A DNA stretch of 8,450 bases. Origin: Capsulimonas sp. Lineage in GTDB: Bacteria > Armatimonadota > Armatimonadia > Armatimonadales > Capsulimonadaceae. A model generated the notes under the pieces. That model did no database searches. It was not told the DNA's origin and was given only the letters and a program-made list of their open reading frames with translations. Below are positions 1-5,744 of this stretch, piece by piece. The DNA lies in the NCBI GenBank assembly GCA_025963815.1, contig JAOQAA010000696.1, positions 1 through 8,450 on the forward strand, given 5' to 3'. The position numbers and the translations under genes were made by a program. Position 1 is the stretch's first letter; each line of letters opens with the position of its first letter.

Positions 1-1
1 C

Positions 2-667
2 ACACTCGCCACCTACAAATATCTGCTCAAGCCCGAGCTACGTCCGCACTATCCCGACCGTAAGATCGACGCCATTGAGCCCAGCACCTCGGCGTTTCTC
101 CTGCTGCTTGGCGTCCGGGGCGAATACCCGCAGCTCGCGCACCACAACTCATTTCTCTCGGGAAATTTAGAAGGCGAGTTCGAAAGCATCTTCGATCAGC
201 ATCTTCCGGCGGATGATCCCACAATCGGCGTCGCCTGCCAGAGCGTCACCGATCCGTCGAAAGCGCCGCCCGGCTGCTCCAATCTTTTTGTGATGACGAA
301 CCCACCCGCCCTCGGCCCCGAGTTTGACTGGAGCACGCAAGCCTCCCATTACCGAGAGATCGTTCTGAACAAATTAGAGGCGATGGGTCTCGCGGGATTA
401 CGAGATCGAATCCTCGTCGAGCAGATGTGGACCCCGTTGGACTTGCAAAGCCGATACAATGCCCGGCGCGGCTCGGTCTACGGCCTCAGTTCCAACGGCT
501 GGCGCAACGCCTTTTTGCGACCGCCCAACGTCTGTCCTGACGTCCGAGGGCTGTACTTTGTCGGCGGGGGGACGCACCCTGGCGGCGGCCTTCCCCTCTG
601 TGCGCTTTCGGGAACAAATGTGGCTCGGCAGCTAGAATCCGATTATCGGAAGGAATTCCTACCCTAA
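2..667 (+). CDS. CrtI/CrtN-family carotenoid desaturase or oxidase, C-terminal part (5' end outside window)
   Basis: The reading frame is open from the first base and ends at TAA 665-667, giving 221 residues. The family is usually about 490-510 residues, so roughly the last 45% is present. Family members are FAD-dependent membrane-associated enzymes that desaturate, isomerise or oxidise carotenoid or related polyprenoid chains. The signature lies near the C-terminus: RGSVYGLSSN (residues 156-165 of the visible part), NAFLRPPN (169-176) and the FAD-contacting stretch DVRGLYFVGGGTHPGGGLPL (180-199), followed by ALSG. The earlier stretch IEPSTSAFLLLLGVRGEYP (25-43) also fits the family. The N-terminal Rossmann dinucleotide motif is off-window, so substrate and exact subtype (phytoene desaturase, diapophytoene desaturase, terminal oxidase) cannot be decided. 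There is a 61-nt gap to the next gene and no clear terminator between them. Family assignment is secure; the specific reaction is not. Confidence 0.88.
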   Translation, partial: TLATYKYLLKPELRPHYPDRKIDAIEPSTSAFLLLLGVRGEYPQLAHHNSFLSGNLEGEFESIFDQHLPADDPTIGVACQSVTDPSKAPPGCSNLFVMTNPPALGPEFDWSTQASHYREIVLNKLEAMGLAGLRDRILVEQMWTPLDLQSRYNARRGSVYGLSSNGWRNAFLRPPNVCPDVRGLYFVGGGTHPGGGLPLCALSGTNVARQLESDYRKEFLP

Positions 668-728
668 GAGGTACAATTCTTTATCAAAAGATGTTGCGAA
701 CCTCGATAGAGTTCTGAGGATAACTCCC

Positions 729-1103
729 ATGATCTGCCACGAATGCAAAGTAAAAAACCCGGACTCCCATAAGTTTTGCGGCGTCTGCGGCAAAGAAATG
801 AAAGCTCCCCCACCGGATGTTCTGGTGGAGGGCGACCCCGGCGCCTTCTACTGCACCAAGCACAAAAAGACTGTCACCCGCCTGCGCTGCAGCCGCTGCA
901 CTACCCCCATCTGCCCCCGCTGCATGGTCCAGGGAACCGCCGGCGCCCGCTGCAAGGCTTGTTCGCGCCACAAAGTCCCGATCCGAGTCACCGGCGTGCT
1001 TCACGGCGTCGGCCAGACCATCGAAGGCGGCCTGCAAGGCCGAGGGCGCAACGTCTGGTACATGGCCCTCTGGTATCTGATCATGGCGCTGTTTCGGCGG
1101 TAG
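729..1103 (+). CDS. Small zinc-ribbon / B-box-like zinc-finger protein with C-terminal hydrophobic segment
   Basis: This is a 124-residue protein starting at ATG 729, with a good ribosome site GAGGA (716-720) 8 nt upstream. It has two cysteine-rich modules. The first is an N-terminal zinc ribbon of the double CxxC type (C3, C6, C17, C20). The second, at residues 42-81, is B-box-like: C42-x2-H45, C54-x2-C57, C62-x2-C65 and C75-x2-C78, with H81 nearby. From family knowledge, a similar B-box-like module with a CPRCM core precedes membrane domains such as rhomboid proteases in several bacterial phyla. Here no protease follows. The protein ends with a short hydrophobic, aromatic-rich stretch (about residues 109-122) capped by Arg-Arg, which could anchor it to the membrane. 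Its function is unknown; protein-protein contact at the membrane is inference. The cysteine pattern and the ribosome site make it a real gene rather than a chance frame. Confidence 0.8.
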   Translation: MICHECKVKNPDSHKFCGVCGKEMKAPPPDVLVEGDPGAFYCTKHKKTVTRLRCSRCTTPICPRCMVQGTAGARCKACSRHKVPIRVTGVLHGVGQTIEGGLQGRGRNVWYMALWYLIMALFRR

Positions 1104-1118
1104 GCGCATGACCGAGCA

Positions 1119-1140
1119 GATAGCCAGGCGACTGGCTATC
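1119..1140 (+). terminator. Perfect 9-bp hairpin with GCGA tetraloop after the zinc-finger gene
   Basis: GATAGCCAG (1119-1127) pairs perfectly with CTGGCTATC (1132-1140) around GCGA, a GNRA-type tetraloop. It starts 15 nt after the stop at 1101-1103 and lies upstream of the rpsB promoter, where a transcript end is expected. There is no T-run directly after it (the next bases are CGGGGACTCA), so it is not a textbook intrinsic terminator. It may instead be a 3'-end stabilising hairpin or a factor-assisted end. Confidence 0.5.
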
Positions 1141-1201
1141 CGGGGACTCACTTAAATTTAGCCCCCTCTCTGTCTCCATCTCATTGCCATTTCACCCCAC
1201 C

Positions 1202-1231
1202 TTGCGCCTTTCTTCTCTTTTGTGCTATAAT
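1202..1231 (+). promoter_or_regulatory. Candidate housekeeping sigma promoter for the rpsB operon (extended -10)
   Basis: The -10 box TATAAT (1226-1231) is perfect and is preceded by TGC (1223-1225), making an extended -10 (TGnTATAAT). A weaker -35 candidate, TTGCGC (1202-1207), sits 18 bp upstream and matches the consensus at three of six positions. Transcription would start near 1238, giving a leader of about 107 nt before the rpsB start. The 1141-1220 stretch upstream is pyrimidine-rich and holds no gene that I can see. This is the strongest promoter-like sequence in the window and sits where a ribosomal protein operon needs one. Confidence 0.72.
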
Positions 1232-1257
1232 CACCGGGCGGAAAATTTCAATCCACA

Positions 1258-1319
1258 CTCGCCGGGACGGAGGCGCGCGTGACTGCTTTGCAGAACGCGC
1301 CTGCCGGATGAACGGCGAG
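1258..1319 (+). promoter_or_regulatory. Structured 5' leader of rpsB, candidate S2 autoregulatory element
   Basis: A nested fold can be read directly. The outer stem CTCGCCG (1258-1264) pairs with CGGCGAG (1313-1319), 7 bp perfect. After an asymmetric internal loop, CGG (1268-1270) pairs with CCG (1304-1306) and AGGCGCG (1271-1277) pairs with CGCGCCT (1296-1302), with G1303 bulged. The apical part can form CTGC (1283-1286) with GCAG (1290-1293). The ribosome site (1332-1338) lies 12 nt after the outer stem. From established knowledge, rpsB-tsf operons in gammaproteobacteria are feedback-controlled by S2 through a leader RNA (the t44 region). Whether this leader is related or plays the same part is inference. 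Confidence 0.55.
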
Positions 1320-1345
1320 GAAGTAACCAACGAGGGAGTACGATA

Positions 1346-2242
1346 TTGTCAGTTTTGCAAATGAAGGACCTGCTTGAAGCAGGCGTCCACTTCGGTCACC
1401 AGACACGGCGCTGGAACCCGAAGATGAAGCGGTACATTTACGGCGGACGCAACGGCATCTATATCATCGACCTGCACCAGACCCTGAAGCTGTTCGATGA
1501 CGCCTATGCGTTCGTCCAGGAACTGGCGACAAACAACGGCAAGCTGCTGTTTGTCGGCACCAAGAAGCAGGCTCAGGAAGCCGTCGCCGAAGCCGCGCGA
1601 CGCTCCCGCTCCTACTACGTCAACTCCCGCTGGCTAGGCGGCATGCTCACCAACTACCGCACCATCCTGACGCGCATCGCTCGCCTTCGTGAGCTGGAGC
1701 GTCTGGAAGCTGACGGCACGCTGGATTCGCTGCCGAAGAAGGAAGCCTTCGAGCGCCGCGAAGAGCGCGATCGGCTGGAGCGGTATCTGGGCGGCATCAA
1801 GGATATGCCCGGACTGCCCGATGCGATCTTCATCGTGGACCTCAAGAAGGAGCGCATCGCCGTTCAGGAAGCCCGCAAGCTGGGCATCCCGATCATCGCG
1901 ATCGTCGACACCAACTGCGATCCCGACGAAGTCGATTATGTCATTCCCGGCAATGATGACGCGATCCGCGCCATCAAGCTGATCTCCAACAAGATCGCCG
2001 ATGCGATCATCGAGATCAAGCAGGGCGAGTGGCAGGAAGCCAGCGCCACGGATGTCGAAGGCGAAGCCGGCAAGTCTGGCGACGAAATCGACGCCGCCGC
2101 CGTGGCCGCACAGTGGGAAGAGCTTGAGCGCAAGGTCGCTGGAACCGACGCTCCTGGCATCGAAGTCACGGGCGATGCTGACGCCGTCGTTCCCACGGCG
2201 ACCGCAATCGCCGAGGGCGAGGCCGCGACCCCGTCCGCCTAG
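1346..2242 (+). CDS. rpsB: 30S ribosomal protein S2 (UUG start, acidic C-terminal tail)
   Basis: S2 binds the small ribosomal subunit between head and body and helps hold S1 in many bacteria. The protein has 298 residues. The N-terminal [20 protein letters not shown] (6-25), [10 protein letters not shown] (34-43), [10 protein letters not shown] (68-77), [10 protein letters not shown] (94-103) and PDAIFIVDL (158-166) are typical S2 motifs. The start is taken as TTG 1346 because GAGGGAG (1332-1338) lies 7 nt upstream. An internal ATG at 1361 would be 22 nt from that site and would remove the usual S2 N-terminal residues. The core ends near residue 226; about 70 further residues form an acidic, Ala-rich, low-complexity tail, longer than in the roughly 240-residue E. 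coli protein. It is the first gene of the rpsB-tsf-pyrH-frr-uppS run. Its stop codon overlaps one arm of a possible alternative hairpin described separately. Confidence 0.98.
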   Translation: MSVLQMKDLLEAGVHFGHQTRRWNPKMKRYIYGGRNGIYIIDLHQTLKLFDDAYAFVQELATNNGKLLFVGTKKQAQEAVAEAARRSRSYYVNSRWLGGMLTNYRTILTRIARLRELERLEADGTLDSLPKKEAFERREERDRLERYLGGIKDMPGLPDAIFIVDLKKERIAVQEARKLGIPIIAIVDTNCDPDEVDYVIPGNDDAIRAIKLISNKIADAIIEIKQGEWQEASATDVEGEAGKSGDEIDAAAVAAQWEELERKVAGTDAPGIEVTGDADAVVPTATAIAEGEAATPSA

Positions 2243-2254
2243 TCCAAAACACTG

Positions 2255-2295
2255 AGGCGGACGGAGTCTTCGGCTCCGTCCGCCTATTGTTTGTT
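2255..2295 (+). terminator. Terminator-like hairpin plus T-rich tract between rpsB and tsf (attenuator candidate)
   Basis: AGGCGGACGGAG (2255-2266) pairs over 12 bp with CTCCGTCCGCCT (2274-2285). The 7-nt centre TCTTCGG can close further as a C(UUCG)G tetraloop with one bulged U. The stem is followed at once by ATTGTTTGTT (2286-2295), a T-rich tract. This looks like an intrinsic terminator, but EF-Ts and the rest of the operon lie downstream. It is therefore most simply a partial terminator that lowers tsf expression relative to rpsB, or one that can be switched. Its left arm can pair instead with 2231-2240 at the rpsB stop. Confidence 0.75.
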
Positions 2296-2302
2296 AACCA
2301 TA

Positions 2303-2327
2303 GCTTTTCAGCGACCGCGCTAAAAGC
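2303..2327 (+). promoter_or_regulatory. Hairpin in the tsf 5' leader
   Basis: GCTTTT (2303-2308) pairs with AAAAGC (2322-2327), and AGCG (2310-2313) pairs with CGCT (2318-2321) around ACCG, with C2309 bulged. This makes a 10-bp stem ending 14 nt before the tsf ribosome site (GAGGA, 2345-2349). It is followed by A-rich rather than T-rich sequence, so it is not a terminator on this strand. It may protect the 5' end of a processed tsf message; that is inference. Confidence 0.4.
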
Positions 2328-2356
2328 AAAAATTTGATATCGAAGAGGATTTGAAG

Positions 2357-3214
2357 ATGGCCGAAATCACTGCGGCGATGGTAAAAGAACTTCGCGAAAA
2401 GACAGACACTCCGATGATGAAGGCGAAAGCCGCCCTCGTCGAAGCAAACGGCGACATGGAAGCCGCCATCCGTCTGCTGCGCGAGAAGAACAGCAAGATG
2501 GAAGTCAAGGAAGGCCGTATCAGCGCCGAGGGCGTTGTGGAAGCATTCCTGAACGAGACCTCCACTGTTGGCACAATTATTGAACTGAATTCCGAAACGG
2601 ACTTTGTCGCCCGCAACGAGATGTTCGCCGGTCTGGCGAAGACCCTGGCGGCCCACGCCAGCGAGCATGCGACCGTTGGCACGGTTGATGAGCTTCTGGA
2701 CGCGATCCACTCGGAAAGCGGCGCTCCAGCGCGTGTTCAGCTGCAGGAAACGTTCGCCAAGCTGCGCGAGAACATCATCTTCAAGCGCTTCTCGGTCTAT
2801 GAGACTGCGGAAGGCACTGTGGACGCTTACATTCACATGGGCGGCAAGATCGGCGTACTGATCGAACTGACGGGTCAGGGTCCGGAGATCCAGGCGCTCG
2901 CCCGCGAGATCGCCATGCACATCTCGTTCTCGAACCCGAAGTTCCTCGCCAAGGATGAGATCCCGGCGAACATTGTGGATTCCGAGCGCGACCTGGTCCG
3001 CACCCGCACGATGGCCGATGAGAAGAACGCCAACAAGCCGGCGGAGATCCTGGAAAAGATCATCGAAGGCGGCCTGAGCAACTATTTCAAGACCAGCGTT
3101 CTTCTGGAGCAGGCTTACATCCGCGAGCCGAAGCAGACGATCGCGCAGCTGATCAAGGGCAAGACCGAGATCAAGCGCTTCGTCCGCTACGAAATCGGCG
3201 AGGCGAGCGCGTAA
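2357..3214 (+). CDS. tsf: Translation elongation factor Ts
   Basis: EF-Ts is the guanine nucleotide exchange factor that restores EF-Tu-GDP to EF-Tu-GTP in the cytoplasm. From ATG 2357 it is 285 residues, the long form (E. coli 283) rather than the short Thermus form. Residues 1-45 are the UBA-like N-terminal domain (VKELREKTDTPMMKAKAAL, NGDMEAAIRLLREKN). The EF-Tu contact motif TDFVARNE lies at 81-88. The core subdomain with IHMGGKIGVLIEL lies near 159-171, and the C-terminal GLSNYFKTSVLLEQ near 239-252. ATG 2357 is chosen because GAGGA (2345-2349) lies 7 nt upstream; an in-frame TTG at 2351 would leave only one base after that site. The gene follows rpsB, the usual pairing, with a 114-nt gap containing two hairpins. 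Only 3 nt separate it from pyrH. Confidence 0.97.
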   Translation: MAEITAAMVKELREKTDTPMMKAKAALVEANGDMEAAIRLLREKNSKMEVKEGRISAEGVVEAFLNETSTVGTIIELNSETDFVARNEMFAGLAKTLAAHASEHATVGTVDELLDAIHSESGAPARVQLQETFAKLRENIIFKRFSVYETAEGTVDAYIHMGGKIGVLIELTGQGPEIQALAREIAMHISFSNPKFLAKDEIPANIVDSERDLVRTRTMADEKNANKPAEILEKIIEGGLSNYFKTSVLLEQAYIREPKQTIAQLIKGKTEIKRFVRYEIGEASA

Positions 3215-3217
3215 CCT

Positions 3218-3964
3218 ATGTCTACGCCGAACCATCAACCCGGTGAGCGTTTTCCCCGGGTACTCTTGAAACTCTCCGGCGAAGCTTTCGCCGGAGACGG
3301 TTCGCACGGCGTGATCGACTACGCCGCCGTCGCCACGATCGCGAGTGAAGTGGCCGCCCTGCATAAGGCCGGCACCGAGATCGCCATCGTGGTCGGCGGC
3401 GGCAATGTCATGCGCGGCACGCTCGCCGAAAAGGCGGGCATGGAGCGCGTGACGGCCGATTACATCGGGACGCTCGGCACGGTGGTGAACGCCCTCGCCC
3501 TTCAGGATTCCCTGGAGCAGCAAGGCGTGGACACCCGCGTGCAGACGGCCCTTCCGATCCAGGCCGTCGCGGAGCCCTATATCCGACGGCGCGCGCTGCG
3601 CCATCTGGAAAAGGGCCGGGTCGTGATTTTGGCCGGCGGCACCGGCAACCCGTACTTCACCACGGACACCGCCAGCGCCCTGCGCGCCAGCGAAGTCCGC
3701 GCGAACGCCATGCTGATGGCGAAGAACGGCACCGACGGTGTCTACGACAAGGACCCGCGCCAGCACGCGGACGCCGTGAAGTTCGATAAAATTACCTACA
3801 CCGAAGCGATCGACCGACGTCTCAAGGTCATGGACCTGACGGCGCTCACATTCTGCATGGAAAACAACATGCCGATCGTCGTATTCGATATCAACGTGCC
3901 GGGCAACATTCAGCGTGTCGGCGCCGGCGAACAGATTGGAACCATTGTTACGCGCGACGCGTAA
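3218..3964 (+). CDS. pyrH: Uridylate kinase (UMP kinase)
   Basis: This enzyme phosphorylates UMP to UDP with ATP, feeding RNA, DNA and nucleotide-sugar synthesis. It is a cytoplasmic hexamer of the amino-acid-kinase fold, unrelated to eukaryotic UMP/CMP kinases. The protein has 248 residues, close to the bacterial norm of about 240. Visible motifs are the N-terminal KLSGEA with Lys18, [10 protein letters not shown] (58-67), [17 protein letters not shown] (80-96), the UMP/phosphate loop [14 protein letters not shown] (139-152), and [13 protein letters not shown] (168-180) in the nucleotide-binding part. It begins 3 nt after the tsf stop. There is only a weak ribosome site (GAGG inside the tsf end), so translation is probably coupled to tsf. 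A short hairpin overlaps its stop codon. Confidence 0.97.
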   Translation: MSTPNHQPGERFPRVLLKLSGEAFAGDGSHGVIDYAAVATIASEVAALHKAGTEIAIVVGGGNVMRGTLAEKAGMERVTADYIGTLGTVVNALALQDSLEQQGVDTRVQTALPIQAVAEPYIRRRALRHLEKGRVVILAGGTGNPYFTTDTASALRASEVRANAMLMAKNGTDGVYDKDPRQHADAVKFDKITYTEAIDRRLKVMDLTALTFCMENNMPIVVFDINVPGNIQRVGAGEQIGTIVTRDA

Positions 3965-3967
3965 TAG
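3945..3967 (+). other. Short hairpin overlapping the pyrH stop codon
   Basis: TTACGCG (3948-3954) pairs perfectly with CGCGTAA (3958-3964) around CGA. It extends by three weaker pairs, including two G-U, to 3945 and 3967. A run of six T starts only at 3991, too far away for a standard terminator. The hairpin could mark processing between pyrH and frr or be incidental to the GC-rich coding end. Confidence 0.3.
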
Positions 3968-4023
3968 AATGAAAGTTCCCCAACGAGCGATTTTTTCAAA
4001 TATCCTCTGGAGTATGTATCACA

Positions 4024-4584
4024 ATGAGCCTCGCTGACTTAGCTAAGGAAGCCGAGCAGAAGATGAAAAAGACGGTGGAGTCCACGCAAAGCGACTTCTC
4101 CACCATCCGAACCGGGCGCGCGAACCCGACTCTTCTCGACGGTATTATGGCCGATTATTACGGCTCTCCCACGCCGCTCAACCAGCTCGCGACGATTAGC
4201 GTTCCGGAATCGCGCCAGCTGGTGATCACGCCCTACGACCGCGGCGCCGTCGCCGCCATCGAAAAGGCGATCAAGAGTTCCGACATCAACATCAACCCCG
4301 TCAATGACGGCTCCAGCCTGCGTCTCTCCATTCCGCCGCTGACGGAAGAGCGCCGCAAGGAGTTCGTCAAGGTCCTCAACAAGAAGACCGAGGAAGGCCG
4401 TGTCTCGATCCGGAATATCCGGCGCGACGTCAACGACCAGTCCAAGGCGATGGTGAAGAAAAACGAGGCGTCCGAGGACGAGGCGAAGCGCTTCCAGGAT
4501 CAGGTGCAAAAACTGACCGACAAGTACGTCGCCGAAGTCGATCACATCGCCAAGCTCAAAGAAGCCGAACTGCTGGAAGTCTGA
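4024..4584 (+). CDS. frr: Ribosome recycling factor
   Basis: RRF, together with EF-G, splits the post-termination ribosome so that its subunits can be reused. At 186 residues it matches the usual 185. Domain I is the three-helix bundle built from residues 1-29 and about 105-186; domain II is the inserted beta/alpha part at about 30-104. Family motifs are clear: STIRTGRANPTLLDG (26-40), YYGSPTPLNQLATISVPE (45-62), PYDRGAVAAIEKAI (70-83), PPLTEERRKE (104-113), and SIRNIRRDVND (128-138) with the conserved arginines of the ribosome-binding helix. A GGAG (4009-4012) lies 11 nt before the ATG. The 59-nt spacer after pyrH contains a T6 run but no matching stem. uppS follows 5 nt after the stop. Confidence 0.98.
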   Translation: MSLADLAKEAEQKMKKTVESTQSDFSTIRTGRANPTLLDGIMADYYGSPTPLNQLATISVPESRQLVITPYDRGAVAAIEKAIKSSDININPVNDGSSLRLSIPPLTEERRKEFVKVLNKKTEEGRVSIRNIRRDVNDQSKAMVKKNEASEDEAKRFQDQVQKLTDKYVAEVDHIAKLKEAELLEV

Positions 4585-4589
4585 GATCT

Positions 4590-5402
4590 ATGGGATCGCA
4601 GAACACGCAGAACGGCTCCATCGCCGATCATTCCAAGCCCGTCACAGCGGAATCCCGCGAGACCCAGCGTCTCCGGGAGCGGCTGGATCCCGCGCGCATG
4701 CCCGAGCACGTTGCCGTCATTATGGACGGCAACGGGCGCTGGGCGCGCAAGCACCACCTTCCCTCCCGTCTGCTTGGACACCGGGAAGGCTACAAGACGA
4801 CCAAGAAGATCGTCCGCGCCGCCTCCGACCTCGGCGTGAAATATCTCACCCTTTACGTTTTTTCCAACGAGAACTGGCGACGTCCCAAGCATGAGACCGA
4901 TGGTCTTATGACCTTGATCGAGCACGCCACGCGCACGGAGCTGCTGGAGCTGCACGAAAACGGCATCCGCATGCGCTTCCTCGGACGCCGCGCGGAGCTC
5001 ACGCCCTCGCTGCGCAAAGAAATCGAGCGCGCCGAATCCCTGACCGAAAACAATCCCGGCCTCGTGCTGAACCTCGCCCTGAATTACGGCGGCCGCGCCG
5101 AGATCGTGGACGCCGTCCGAAAGCTGGCCGAAGCGGCCGTGCGCGGCGAGATCGATCCTTCAAAGATCACCGAGGAAGATGTCTCCGCGCATCTCTACGC
5201 GCCCGAAATGCCCGATCCCGACCTGCTGATCCGAACCGCCGGCGAACTGCGCGTGTCCAACTTCCTGCTCTGGGAGATCGCCTACTCCGAGATGTGGGTC
5301 ACCCCCACCCTCTGGCCGGACTTCAGCGCCGAGCATTTGGTGCAGGCGATTGAGGATTACCAGATGCGCGTGCGAAAGTTTGGCGCGGTGGTGAATCCGT
5401 AA
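4590..5402 (+). CDS. uppS: Isoprenyl transferase (cis-prenyltransferase, undecaprenyl diphosphate synthase type)
   Basis: This enzyme extends farnesyl diphosphate with isopentenyl diphosphate in cis to make the long polyprenyl carrier used for peptidoglycan and other wall polymers. The protein has 270 residues. The catalytic motif HVAVIMDGNGRWA is at 40-52, with Asp46 as the diphosphate/Mg ligand (Asp26 in E. coli). LYVFSNENWRRP (88-99), NLALNYGGRAEI (161-172) and the C-terminal IPP-binding segment IRTAGELRVSNFLLWEIAYS (214-233) complete the family set. The approximately 38 residues before the motif are longer than in E. coli, polar, and likely disordered. A GGAAG (4575-4579) 10 nt upstream serves the ATG. 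The exact chain length of the product cannot be read from sequence. In many genomes cdsA follows; here a gene-free gap follows. Confidence 0.96.
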   Translation: MGSQNTQNGSIADHSKPVTAESRETQRLRERLDPARMPEHVAVIMDGNGRWARKHHLPSRLLGHREGYKTTKKIVRAASDLGVKYLTLYVFSNENWRRPKHETDGLMTLIEHATRTELLELHENGIRMRFLGRRAELTPSLRKEIERAESLTENNPGLVLNLALNYGGRAEIVDAVRKLAEAAVRGEIDPSKITEEDVSAHLYAPEMPDPDLLIRTAGELRVSNFLLWEIAYSEMWVTPTLWPDFSAEHLVQAIEDYQMRVRKFGAVVNP

Positions 5403-5466
5403 TAGATTAGCAAGAAGTCGACAATCGATGCATTTTGCCGATTTTACAGAATAAATGTCCAGGAAA

Positions 5467-5602
5467 GCCGGCGAATAAATTCGCGCCTAGACGTGCACGA
5501 TGTCGGCCTCCGCCGACCCCACAGAAGAAACGCAATCGGTTATTTTCTGGAGTGCCCGAAGGGGTACATCGTGCTTTTCTAGGCGCGAATTTATTCGCCG
5601 GC
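5467..5602. repeat. 136-bp near-palindromic element (MITE/REP-like) with 25-bp perfect terminal arms
   Basis: The outer arms 5467-5491 and 5578-5602 are perfectly complementary over 25 bp (left arm begins GCCGGCGAATAAATTCGCGC). Inside, after a short mismatch, 5495-5503 pairs with 5566-5574 (9 bp). ACCCC (5516-5520) pairs with GGGGT (5561-5565), and CAGAAGA (5522-5528) pairs with TTTTCTG (5543-5549) with one G-U, leaving a 14-nt loop. A side hairpin TCGGC/GCCGA (5503-5516) is an alternative. The length, perfect termini and intergenic site fit a miniature non-coding mobile or REP-type repeat, but no target-site duplication is evident and only one copy is in view. As RNA it would fold into a long rod; it lacks a following T-run. 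Confidence 0.8.
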
Positions 5603-5683
5603 GCCGTAACACCCGCGCAACAATCGCCGCCGCTCTAACGCCTGCGTTGCGATCGCCGGCCCGAACTTGTCACAACAAAACCA

Positions 5684-5711
5684 TTGGCCTTCTTGCCATT
5701 GTGTATACACT
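5684..5711 (+). promoter_or_regulatory. Candidate promoter for dxr with overlapping palindrome
   Basis: TTGGCC (5684-5689) and TACACT (5706-5711), spaced by 16 bp, each match the -35/-10 consensus at four of six positions. This is the most AT-rich stretch before dxr. The perfect palindrome GTGTATACAC (5701-5710) overlaps the proposed -10, and ATACAC recurs at 5714-5719. That would suit a repressor site, but the regulator is unknown. The long gap after uppS makes an independent dxr promoter plausible. Confidence 0.4.
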
Positions 5712-5744
5712 TAATACACCCACCCCTAAGGCGGCACGCGCACT

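Larger units (their letters stand above)
5403..5744 (+). other. 342-bp intergenic region in the usual position of cdsA
   Basis: No gene is supported here. The frames that cross it read through the two arms of a palindrome and show no family motif, and no remnant of the CdsA signature is visible in them. The region holds the long palindrome (5467-5602), a GC-rich stretch with a weak inverted pair CGCAAC (5616-5621) / GTTGCG (5646-5651), and then a more AT-rich part (5661-5720) with a candidate promoter and a perfect 10-bp palindrome ahead of dxr. Confidence 0.7.

Noticed and set aside
684..1151. 155-codon open frame on the - strand over the zinc-finger gene
   Set aside because: The + frame has paired CxxC motifs and a good ribosome site; the - frame is Ala/Asp-rich with no motif and runs through the downstream hairpin.
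2351..2356. In-frame TTG two codons before the tsf ATG
   Set aside because: It sits one base after the ribosome site GAGGA, too close for initiation; ATG 2357 has 7-nt spacing and gives the usual MAEIT start.
2294..3766. 490-codon open frame on the - strand across tsf and pyrH
   Set aside because: It lies wholly opposite two strongly recognised genes, has no family motifs, and arises from GC-rich codon bias in the opposite strand.
3991..3996. T6 run between pyrH and frr as a terminator
   Set aside because: No stem lies directly before it; the nearest hairpin ends at 3967, over 20 nt away.
5649..5656. GCGATCGC octamer, resembling the cyanobacterial HIP1 repeat
   Set aside because: I noticed a single copy in the window; HIP1 genomes carry one about every 1-2 kb or less, and nothing else suggests a cyanobacterium.
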